A DNA stretch of 19,322 bases from NCBI GenBank assembly GCA_027031505.1, contig JALVQH010000051.1:1-19322 (forward strand), read 5' to 3'. Positions 13,436 through 19,322 of this stretch are shown here, one piece after another. A program made the translations under genes and the position numbers. The DNA comes from Campylobacteraceae bacterium. Lineage in GTDB: Bacteria > Campylobacterota > Campylobacteria > Campylobacterales > Sulfurovaceae. The notes beneath the pieces were generated by a model, which saw nothing but the letters and a program-made list of their open reading frames with translations, was not told where the DNA came from and did not search any database. The number at the start of each line of letters is the position of its first letter. The stretch's first letter is position 1.

Positions 13436-15246
13436 TGGTGCAGGCAGTTCCCCAGTCACATATTCGGAATTTTTCGATCATCGCACACATCGATCACGGC
13501 AAATCCACACTGGCCGATCGGATCATCCAGGAGTGCGGAGCCGTCTCGGAGCGGCAAATGTCGGCGCAGGTAATGGATACGATGGAGATCGAAAAAGAGC
13601 GCGGCATCACCATCAAAGCCCAGTCGGTGCGTCTGGATTATATCAAAAACGGAGAGCCCTACATCCTCAACCTCATCGACACGCCGGGTCATGTCGATTT
13701 TTCGTATGAAGTGAGCCGTTCGCTGGCCTCATCCGATGGAGCACTGCTCATCGTCGATGCCGCCCAGGGGGTTGAAGCGCAGACGATCGCCAATGTTTAT
13801 ATCGCCCTCGAGAACGATCTGGAATTGCTCCCTGTTGTCAACAAGATCGATCTCCCCGCCGCCGATCCCGATCGGGTATTGACAGAGGTGGAGGAGGCGA
13901 TCGGGCTTGACTGCACCGAGCACAACCTTGTTTCAGCCAAGACCGGCAAGGGGGTTTCGGAGCTGATCGATGCCATTGTGGATCGCATTCCGGCTCCTGC
14001 CGGAGACGAGACTGCTCCGACCAGGGCACTGATTTACGACAGCTGGTTTGACAACTATCTCGGTGCGCTGGCACTCGTGCGTGTATTTGACGGCTCCATC
14101 ACCAGGGGGCAGAAAGTCAAAGTGATGGGTACCAACGAAGAACACCCGGTGCTGGATCTGATGTATCCCCACCCCATTGCCCCGGTCAAAACCCCCGAGA
14201 TCCGTACCGGCGAGATCGGGATCGTCGTCATGGGACTCAAGACCGTCGACGGACTCAAGGTGGGGGATACCGTTACCGATGCCCGGATACCTACCGCTGA
14301 GCCGATTCCCGGCTTTGAGCCGGCCAAGCCGTTTGTGTTTGCCGGTCTCTACCCCATCGAGACTGACAAATTCGAAGAGCTGCGCGATGCACTGAACAAA
14401 CTCCGTCTCAACGACAGTGCGCTGGCCTTTGAGCCGGAGAGCTCTCTCGCACTCGGCAGCGGTTTTCGTGCCGGCTTTCTGGGGATGCTGCACATGGAGG
14501 TGGTCAAAGAGCGCCTCGAACGGGAGTTTGGTCTCGATCTGATCGCCACTGCTCCTACCGTGGTCTACGAAGTGCTCAAAACCGATGGGGAGCGGATCGA
14601 GATCCAGAACCCGAGCGAACTTCCTGAACCCCAGAAGATTGATACGATTTTCGAACCCTATGTCAAAGCGACGATTTTGACGCCCAACGACTATGTGGGT
14701 AATCTTATTAAACTCCTCAACGACCGCCGGGGTGTGCAGGTGAAGATGGATTATCTCAATGCCAACCGGGTGCTTCTCGAGTATGATATTCCGATGAATG
14801 AGATCGTGATGGATTTTTATGACAAGCTCAAATCGACCACCAGAGGCTACGCCAGTTTCGACTATGAGCCTACCGGATTCCGTCCGGGCAAGCTGGTCAA
14901 ACTCGACATCCGTGTCGCCGGGGAAGTGGTCGATGCGCTGAGCATCATCGTCCCCGAATCCAAGGCCCGTACCCGGGGGTTGGCATTTGTCCAGCAGCTC
15001 AAGGAGCTCATCCCCCGTCAGCTGTTTGAGGTGGCGATCCAGGCCAGCATCGGCAACACCATCATCGCCCGCTCCAACGTCAAATCGATGGGCAAGAACG
15101 TCACCGCCAAATGTTACGGCGGGGACATCACCCGCAAGCGTAAGCTCCTTGAGAAGCAGAAGGCAGGAAAGAAGCGGATGAAATCGATCGGCAAAGTGCA
15201 GGTTCCGCAGGAAGCCTTCATGGCGGTTTTGAAGATCGACGGGTAG
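13435..15246 (+). CDS. lepA: Elongation factor 4 (LepA), ribosome back-translocating GTPase
   Basis: This 603-residue translational GTPase binds ribosomes and affects initiation/elongation under stress. The GTPase motifs are complete: G1 AHIDHGKST (17–25), G2 RGITI (56–60), G3 DTPGHVDF (82–89), G4 NKID (136–139) and G5 SAK near 174. EF-G-like domains II, III and V follow ([16 protein letters not shown] is typical), and then the LepA-specific C-terminal domain with [19 protein letters not shown] and [13 protein letters not shown] ends ([19 protein letters not shown]). ATG 13435 overlaps the prs stop by one base. GTG 13432 would add one residue and cannot be excluded. Linkage to prs is unusual compared with the lepA–lepB order of many bacteria. 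Confidence 0.97.
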   Translation: MVQAVPQSHIRNFSIIAHIDHGKSTLADRIIQECGAVSERQMSAQVMDTMEIEKERGITIKAQSVRLDYIKNGEPYILNLIDTPGHVDFSYEVSRSLASSDGALLIVDAAQGVEAQTIANVYIALENDLELLPVVNKIDLPAADPDRVLTEVEEAIGLDCTEHNLVSAKTGKGVSELIDAIVDRIPAPAGDETAPTRALIYDSWFDNYLGALALVRVFDGSITRGQKVKVMGTNEEHPVLDLMYPHPIAPVKTPEIRTGEIGIVVMGLKTVDGLKVGDTVTDARIPTAEPIPGFEPAKPFVFAGLYPIETDKFEELRDALNKLRLNDSALAFEPESSLALGSGFRAGFLGMLHMEVVKERLEREFGLDLIATAPTVVYEVLKTDGERIEIQNPSELPEPQKIDTIFEPYVKATILTPNDYVGNLIKLLNDRRGVQVKMDYLNANRVLLEYDIPMNEIVMDFYDKLKSTTRGYASFDYEPTGFRPGKLVKLDIRVAGEVVDALSIIVPESKARTRGLAFVQQLKELIPRQLFEVAIQASIGNTIIARSNVKSMGKNVTAKCYGGDITRKRKLLEKQKAGKKRMKSIGKVQVPQEAFMAVLKIDG

Positions 15247-15270
15247 GATGCACGGTTGCGCATCGTGTAT

Positions 15271-15312
15271 TGGTGATTTGGCAGGGGTCTGGTGATTTGT
15301 TTGGCAGGGGTC
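15271..15312 (+). repeat. Imperfect tandem duplication of about 20 bases
   Basis: Between lepA and the next gene the unit TGGTGATTTGGCAGGGGTC (15271–15289) is repeated directly at 15290–15312, where the second copy has four extra bases (GTTT) in the middle. The spacer of 113 bases holds no other recognised element. It could be slippage or part of a regulatory site. Confidence 0.7.
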
Positions 15313-15359
15313 AGGGAGAAGTAAGAAGTGAAAAATAATACGATGAAAAGAGACAAAAA

Positions 15360-15818
15360 ATGAATTGGCTGGGTGAGTGGGCATTTCATATCCATCTGAT
15401 CGCGGCGATTTCGTGGATCGGGGGGTCGGTGTTTATGTTTGTGCTCGGGGTGACGCTCCGGGACAAAGAGGCGCAGAAACAGGTCTATCCTCATGTCGGG
15501 CCGATTTTCGGATGGTTTGAGGCGACGGTGTTCGTGATCCTCCTGATTACCGGCGGAGTGCTGGGTCTTCAGTACGGGCTGTTTGATCTGATGATCCATC
15601 CCAATGCAACGGCTGTTTCGGATGCATTGCAGAAAAAGGTGATTTTTGTCGTGACGCTGGCAGTGCCGACGGTGATCCATTTTGTGATCGCCTACCGTAC
15701 CAACGACCGGGAGCGTACTCCGTGGGAACATCTGTTCTCCCGTGTCTCTTCGATGGCGATCTTTTTTCTCAATCTTGTTGTGATGCACTACGCCATCACG
15801 CTGCGCGATATTCTGTAG
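15360..15818 (+). CDS. Four-helix integral membrane protein, CopD-like
   Basis: This 152-residue inner-membrane protein has four hydrophobic segments at about 7–29, 47–72, 91–112 and 126–148. HIHLIAAISWIGGSVFMF near the N-terminus resembles the H-x-x-x-x-x-x-W-x-GG pattern of CopD/DUF-type membrane proteins. Histidines in helices 1, 3 and 4 (IHF, MHY) could bind heme or metal. The function is unknown. ATG 15360 is preceded only by a weak GAGA; an out-of-frame short ORF (GTG 15328 to TGA 15363) runs into the start, so initiation may be coupled. The next gene begins 14 bases after the stop and is probably co-transcribed. CopD-like is a tentative resemblance, not an assignment. Confidence 0.82.
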   Translation: MNWLGEWAFHIHLIAAISWIGGSVFMFVLGVTLRDKEAQKQVYPHVGPIFGWFEATVFVILLITGGVLGLQYGLFDLMIHPNATAVSDALQKKVIFVVTLAVPTVIHFVIAYRTNDRERTPWEHLFSRVSSMAIFFLNLVVMHYAITLRDIL

Positions 15819-15832
15819 AGGGGAGGGGAGTC

Positions 15833-16846
15833 GTGCGCTGGGTGATTCGTCTGACGGCTCTGGTGCTTTTGTTGACAACCTCGGCGTTCCTTGTCGATCG
15901 CTGGCAGATGCGTGATCGGCTGAGGGGGCTCGATCCGCTCGATCCGCTTCCGCATGCACAGCAGCTTGTCGCCGATGAGCGGTGGGCTGAGGCCGAGGCG
16001 TACCTGTCGTATTTTGTCGAACACAACAGCACGGCCGTCACGCCGCAGACACGGGAACTTCTCTCCGCCATTCATACCAAACGTCAGAGCTGGACATACA
16101 GAGCCAAAGCCCTCCTTGACGGCGCGCTCACGGGCACCGGAGGGGAGGTTGAGGAGATGATCGGAGCCGGAATCGCCGATCTGTTTGTGGCAGGGGATAT
16201 CCGGGATCTGCTCATACAGGGGAACCGCTGGCTCCACGGGGAGGAGACCGATGAGGTGATTCTCGCCCTTTCTTCTCTCGGTGTGGCGGCCACGGCGGCT
16301 ACGATCACCACTGCCGGAGGTGCTGGAGGGATCAAAGGGGCTCTCTCTCTGCTCAAGAGTATGCGCCGCAAACGTCTCCTCCCTCCCTGGCTCCTCAAGG
16401 CTCTTATCCGTCTCCCGGGCGCTTCCGATGTCCGCAAAGCCTCCAATGCCCTCATGGAACCCATTGCCGATCTTTACCACACCACCGGCTTTCTCGGTAC
16501 ACGGGAGATCCTCGCCCGCTCTACGAGTCTGAAAGGACTCGAAAACATGCGTTTTTTTGCCAGACGCTTCGGTCGGGACAGCGCCGTGCTGCTGCGGATC
16601 GATCCGGCCGCGCTCCGCCTTGCGGAGCACCTCCCTGCCCGGACGATCACCCGTGCTTCACTGTACGGAAAACCGGGCTTCAAAGCTCTTGCCAAACGGG
16701 TTAAGTATACTGCGCGCCTCTCCAAATATATTTCCAGGCACTGGCAGGGGATTTTGCGCAAAATACCGGTGGGATTGTTGGTAGGTGTATGGCTGGCTTC
16801 TGCGATACTCCTCTTTGCCCCTCAGCGTATCATAAGATTGAGTTAA
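15833..16846 (+). CDS. Membrane-anchored protein of unknown function
   Basis: I do not recognise this 337-residue protein. GTG 15833 is the chosen start because GGGGAGGGGAG ends two bases before it and a membrane anchor follows at once (residues about 3–20). Longer readings would overlap the previous gene. After the anchor comes a helical region with ERWAEAEAYLSYFVEH (TPR-like), then GAGIADLFVAGDIRDLLIQGN (a Gly/Asp-rich conserved-looking stretch). A small-residue hydrophobic segment (about 142–174, with AATAATITTAGGAGG) follows, which may insert in or pack on a membrane. Next is a very basic region, and finally a C-terminal transmembrane segment (about 311–331). Two terminal anchors around a soluble middle suggest a periplasmic loop protein. 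It is probably in one unit with the preceding membrane protein. Confidence 0.8.
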   Translation: MRWVIRLTALVLLLTTSAFLVDRWQMRDRLRGLDPLDPLPHAQQLVADERWAEAEAYLSYFVEHNSTAVTPQTRELLSAIHTKRQSWTYRAKALLDGALTGTGGEVEEMIGAGIADLFVAGDIRDLLIQGNRWLHGEETDEVILALSSLGVAATAATITTAGGAGGIKGALSLLKSMRRKRLLPPWLLKALIRLPGASDVRKASNALMEPIADLYHTTGFLGTREILARSTSLKGLENMRFFARRFGRDSAVLLRIDPAALRLAEHLPARTITRASLYGKPGFKALAKRVKYTARLSKYISRHWQGILRKIPVGLLVGVWLASAILLFAPQRIIRLS

Positions 16847-16859
16847 CCGTTGTTTACCA

Positions 16860-16917
16860 TTGATTCATCTCTGATTAATCCAGAGAAGGTATTCTTTCAC
16901 AGAATATTTTGAATCAA
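16860..16917 (+). promoter_or_regulatory. Candidate structured RNA leader (three-way junction) before the NlpC/P60 gene
   Basis: Within 58 bases three nested/adjacent inverted repeats account for nearly every position. P1 pairs TTGATTCA (16860–16867) with TGAATCAA (16910–16917). P2 is TCTCTG (16868–16873) with CAGAGA (16881–16886) and a 7-base loop. P3 is TATTCT (16890–16895) with AGAATA (16901–16906) and a 5-base loop, extendable by two G-U pairs and one A-U pair to the junction. The P1 3' strand runs into the ribosome binding site AAGGA (16916–16920), so P1 formation would partly hide it. No known riboswitch consensus is recognised. DNA operators are an alternative. Confidence 0.5.
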
Positions 16918-16928
16918 GGAACTCTTGC

Positions 16929-17786
16929 ATGCGTTTTTTTCTCGGATTGATCGTGATGTGGGGTGCGCTTCATGCTGCTGCATCTACCCATCCTGCTGCC
17001 GTACCTCATCCGACCAGAATCTATACGGTTCATTCCGGTGATTCTCTCTATGCAATTGCCCGTCGTCATGCGATGACCCTCAATGAGGTGCTTACCCTCA
17101 ATGCACTGAAACGCAATGTTCCGCTGCGTATCGGTCAGAAGCTCAAAGTCTATGGGTATGCCGGGAAGACCCGACCGTATGTGGTGCAGCCCGGCGACAG
17201 CCCCCTCATCCTTGCACGCAAATTTCATATGTCACTTCAAGATATAATCCGTGCCAACGGTATCGATTTCTGGCGGCACCGGATTGCCGCAGGGGAGATA
17301 CTCCAGGTTCGTCAGAACCGTCGACCCAAACCCCGGTTGGCTCTGGCGGAGAAAATTGTCCGGGATGCCCGCCGCTATCTTGGGGTGCGCTACAAATGGG
17401 GCGGCAACAATCCCCGTCACGGAATCGACTGTTCCCGTTTTGCCCAATTGGTGTATAAAAAACAGGGAGTTGTACTCCCCCGTGTTTCAGGCGACCAATA
17501 CCGTTTCGCTCTCAAGCGGGGGAAACGGGTCTCGATCAAAGCAGCCCAAAAAGGTGACCTGATTTTTTTCCGCACCCGTCATCGCCGAATCGGGCACGTC
17601 GGAATCATCATCGATCCGAAAAAACACCTTTTTCAGCAATCCTCCAGCGGTGCCGGCCGCAACAACATCGCCCGCTACGACGTGGGCTCATACCGCCGTC
17701 GGCTGCGCGGTATCGTCCATATGAACCTTCCGGCGCATCGGACAACCGCTTCTCGAAGCAGGCGGCATACATCGCACCGCTCCTGA
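16929..17786 (+). CDS. Exported LysM–LysM–NlpC/P60 peptidoglycan endopeptidase
   Basis: This 285-residue protein has a signal peptide (about 1–19), two LysM glycan-binding repeats (about 31–76, YTVHSGDSLYAIARRHAMT; about 83–127, YVVQPGDSPLILARKFHMS) and a C-terminal NlpC/P60 domain (about 138–268). It should cut peptide stems of peptidoglycan in the periplasm. The catalytic Cys168 (GIDCSRF, where most members have DCSGF) and His223 (RRIGHVGIII) are present. The third polar position appears to be Gln236 (LFQQSSS) instead of the usual His. A basic Ser/Arg/His tail ends the protein. ATG 16929 follows AAGGA (16916–16920) and the folded leader described separately. In Campylobacterota such enzymes can influence cell shape. 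Confidence 0.93.
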   Translation: MRFFLGLIVMWGALHAAASTHPAAVPHPTRIYTVHSGDSLYAIARRHAMTLNEVLTLNALKRNVPLRIGQKLKVYGYAGKTRPYVVQPGDSPLILARKFHMSLQDIIRANGIDFWRHRIAAGEILQVRQNRRPKPRLALAEKIVRDARRYLGVRYKWGGNNPRHGIDCSRFAQLVYKKQGVVLPRVSGDQYRFALKRGKRVSIKAAQKGDLIFFRTRHRRIGHVGIIIDPKKHLFQQSSSGAGRNNIARYDVGSYRRRLRGIVHMNLPAHRTTASRSRRHTSHRS

Positions 17787-17789
17787 GTG

Positions 17790-17795
17790 TATAAT
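17790..17795 (+). promoter_or_regulatory. Consensus -10 hexamer facing a gene-free stretch
   Basis: A perfect TATAAT begins 4 bases after the NlpC/P60 stop and points rightward into 17800–17922, which holds no convincing gene. About 7 bases downstream a TGAAC / GTTCA inverted repeat (17800–17804 with 17845–17849, extendable by TTT/AAA past one mismatch) could start a small structured RNA. No -35 and no terminator with a T-run were found, so a transcript is only possible. Confidence 0.3.
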
Positions 17796-17880
17796 GCGCT
17801 GAACGTTTCGATGATTACCTGATCCAAAAGCCTATTTCAAAAAGGTTCAGATAAATGGCCGATACCGGGAAGGCGACACC

Positions 17881-17898
17881 GGAGGGAGAGATTCGAAC
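17881..17898 (-). other. Fragment resembling a tRNA 3' end (T-loop plus acceptor strand)
   Basis: Read on the minus strand these 18 bases are GTTCGAATCTCTCCCTCC, which looks like the T-loop (TTCGAAT) and following T-stem/acceptor strand of a tRNA-Ser-type gene. The 5' half of the T-stem does not pair, no CCA follows, and no anticodon arm is present, so this is not a tRNA gene. Such 3'-end copies are typical of integration sites of mobile elements, but spacing is about two bases short for a canonical tRNA end and chance is possible. Confidence 0.25.
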
Positions 17899-17922
17899 GG
17901 GTCGTGTTCGTTTGATGAATAG

Positions 17923-19322
17923 CTACACGTCTGAGCCATGCTGCTCCACCGCCTGTTGCAGCTTCTTCCGATACGCCTCTCTGAGTTCAGCAGGCTCCAG
18001 GATCACGAGATCGGGCAGCCACTTCTGGACAAAGGGAAGGATCTCGAGCGGTTGCGTGTATCGGAGGGTGAAGAGCACCGATCCATCCTCCTGCTCTGAT
18101 AGAAACTGTTGACTGGTGAAGAATTTCTTCATATCAGGCTGGAAATAGCGGGCAATGGCGGGGGAGGCTTTCAGGGTAGCCTTTTGGGGTTCCCGGTCGA
18201 AGCGTGTCATGGCATTCTGGAGATCCCTTTCGAGTGCCTTTAGATGCTTGTCGATGGAGCCGATCTGATAACTGTTTTTCCTGCTGTAGCCGACGTGTTT
18301 GATAAAGGAGACCCTCGCAAGCTTGAGTGCATCGTCCGGATCCGCATACGCGAGGTACCAGTTGTTGTCGACAAAAACAAGCTTGATGCATTTGGCCTCT
18401 ATCTCGTGCGCTTCATCGGAAAATCGGAGCATGCGATATTCGTGATGGGTGATGGCTTTTTTGAGCGCATTGAAGATATCTCTGTTTTGGATCTCTTCGT
18501 AGATCGGGTTTCGGAAGAGATACGCCCCTGTGCCGTTGAGGGTGCTTTTGTGCTCCAGGCTTTTGAAGAGATTGGGACTGCTCTGGCTGAGGAGATAGAG
18601 GAGGTCATTGACATCGTCACGCTGTTTGAACGCATCGAGGAAGACGTCAAAACTGTCGAAGAGTTTGTAGGCCTTCTGTCGTCCCTTTTTGACCTCGATG
18701 ATGTTGTGAAACTCCTCCCTGAGATCGTCAAACATTCTGCCGATCTGTTTGGGACTTCTCTCGAGTATCGGTTCGAGTTCGTAGGGGCTGAGTGTACGGT
18801 CGGGTCGTTTGTGAAACTCTTCCATGATGGTACGGTAGTGTCTGGGGATCAAGGTGATAAATTCCCGATCGTAGTCGCGGAGTTTTCGGTAGACCATTTC
18901 ACCGATGTGTTGTTGGATCTTTGGGTAATCCTGAGCCGCGATCTTGATCAGGGCATCGTAATAAAAAGGTTCGGAGGGCTCGTCGAGCATCTCGACACGG
19001 CCGGTTGATTCGTCGTAGCCCCTTTTGGGATGGATACTCTGTTTGGGGAAGGAGTGCTTTTGGGTGAGCTCTTCGTAGTTGTGATACCGTTCGTACATGT
19101 CCCGGAGGGTGTCGGCGGGGATGTTGTGGCGGTAGCCTTCGTTGCTCTGTGCTTCGATGTGCTCTTCGAGGCTGCGGGGAAGGAAGTCGATCATCAGGAC
19201 ATCGTATCCGAACGTTTTGGCCAGATCGTAATAGGGGCGGGCTTCCCAGGGCTCGATGTTGGTGTTGTCGCAGATGACCAGTTCGATACCCTGCTCAAGC
19301 GACGATGTGAAGGCTTCTTGAT
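17923..19322 (-). CDS. P-loop kinase (polynucleotide-kinase-like) fused to wHTH–WYL–WCX regulator; N-terminus outside window
   Basis: The frame is open from the right edge to TAG 17923–17925 (465 residues visible); ATG 19192–19194 is inside the first domain, so the start lies beyond the window. The first about 80 residues match AAA_33/T4-Pnk-like kinases as in N4BP2: LVICDNTN (19258–19269), then WEARPYYDLAKTFGYDV, then RHNIPADTLRDMYERYH. The Walker A motif is not in view. Counting from the internal ATG 19194, a charged linker (45–118) is followed by a winged-helix-like segment (119–180). A WYL domain comes next (about 241–305, core NNWYLAYA) and then a WCX-type C-terminus (about 338–418). WYL domains sense ligands, often nucleic acid, in DNA-damage and defence regulators. 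This protein may couple nucleotide or RNA-end phosphorylation to transcription control. Confidence 0.85.
   Translation of the reverse strand, partial: QEAFTSSLEQGIELVICDNTNIEPWEARPYYDLAKTFGYDVLMIDFLPRSLEEHIEAQSNEGYRHNIPADTLRDMYERYHNYEELTQKHSFPKQSIHPKRGYDESTGRVEMLDEPSEPFYYDALIKIAAQDYPKIQQHIGEMVYRKLRDYDREFITLIPRHYRTIMEEFHKRPDRTLSPYELEPILERSPKQIGRMFDDLREEFHNIIEVKKGRQKAYKLFDSFDVFLDAFKQRDDVNDLLYLLSQSSPNLFKSLEHKSTLNGTGAYLFRNPIYEEIQNRDIFNALKKAITHHEYRMLRFSDEAHEIEAKCIKLVFVDNNWYLAYADPDDALKLARVSFIKHVGYSRKNSYQIGSIDKHLKALERDLQNAMTRFDREPQKATLKASPAIARYFQPDMKKFFTSQQFLSEQEDGSVLFTLRYTQPLEILPFVQKWLPDLVILEPAELREAYRKKLQQAVEQHGSDV

Noticed and set aside
13933..15384. A 483-codon minus-strand open frame opposite lepA
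   Set aside because: It is antisense to highly conserved LepA and has no domain or ribosome binding site support.
15722..15832. Longer N-terminus for the 337-residue membrane-anchored protein (ATG 15722)
   Set aside because: It would overlap the preceding gene by almost 100 bases and bury the membrane anchor. GTG 15833 has a strong ribosome binding site.
17881..17960. A complete tRNA gene on the minus strand
   Set aside because: Only the T-loop and one acceptor-like strand are present. The T-stem partner, anticodon arm and D-arm cannot be found at higher coordinates.
17855..18112. 85-codon plus-strand ORF with AAAGG upstream
   Set aside because: Most of it is antisense to the WCX part of the WYL protein. 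It is Ser/Cys/Arg-rich without motifs, and its EGEIRTGR start is what an antisense tRNA-like fragment encodes.
1..19322. CRISPR array, insertion sequences, rRNA
   Set aside because: No regularly spaced repeats, transposase motifs with terminal inverted repeats, or rRNA-like stretches were seen on either strand.

Overview
The window looks like a chromosomal segment of a Campylobacterota (epsilonproteobacterial) organism. The main evidence is the gene order pyrH–rpoZ–spoT–tyrS–fabX-like–amidase (1–6099), which matches my recollection of the Helicobacter pylori HP0777–HP0772 block. By eye, base composition is balanced to slightly GC-rich. That is high for this phylum and would fit a free-living, deep-sea/sulfur-oxidising type lineage, but this is inference.

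Layout. (1) 1–6099, plus strand: a tightly packed run of housekeeping genes. It holds the pyrH C-terminus, RNA polymerase omega, a bifunctional (p)ppGpp synthetase/hydrolase, tyrosyl-tRNA synthetase, a flavin/Fe-S oxidoreductase best read as a FabX-type unsaturated fatty acid enzyme, and an N-acetylmuramoyl-L-alanine amidase. Gaps are 0–23 bases and most starts have good ribosome binding sites. (2) 6154–8924, plus: a large membrane c-di-GMP protein (NIT-like sensor–PAS–GGDEF–EAL), preceded by a tiny leader ORF that carries the only strong ribosome binding site. (3) 8997–12375, minus: a coupled set, DUF2062 membrane protein → HD hydrolase → L,D-transpeptidase, then a secreted histidine-rich orphan with its own promoter. 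(4) 12500–15246, plus: prs and lepA, translationally coupled. (5) 15360–17786, plus: a four-helix membrane protein, an unrecognised membrane-anchored protein, and a LysM–LysM–NlpC/P60 peptidoglycan hydrolase behind a leader that can fold into a three-way junction. (6) 17923–19322, minus, open at the right edge: one reading frame joining the end of a polynucleotide-kinase-like P-loop kinase to a winged-helix–WYL–WCX regulator.

How the genes fit together. The left block links growth control (ppGpp, omega, UMP, Tyr-tRNA) with envelope building (fatty acids, septal amidase). Three different peptidoglycan enzyme types (amidase, L,D-transpeptidase, NlpC/P60) occur within 13 kb.

The most unusual features are the kinase–WYL fusion, the folded leader before the NlpC/P60 gene, the leader ORF before the c-di-GMP protein, and the histidine-rich secreted orphan. 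No CRISPR array, insertion sequence, rRNA or complete tRNA gene was seen.
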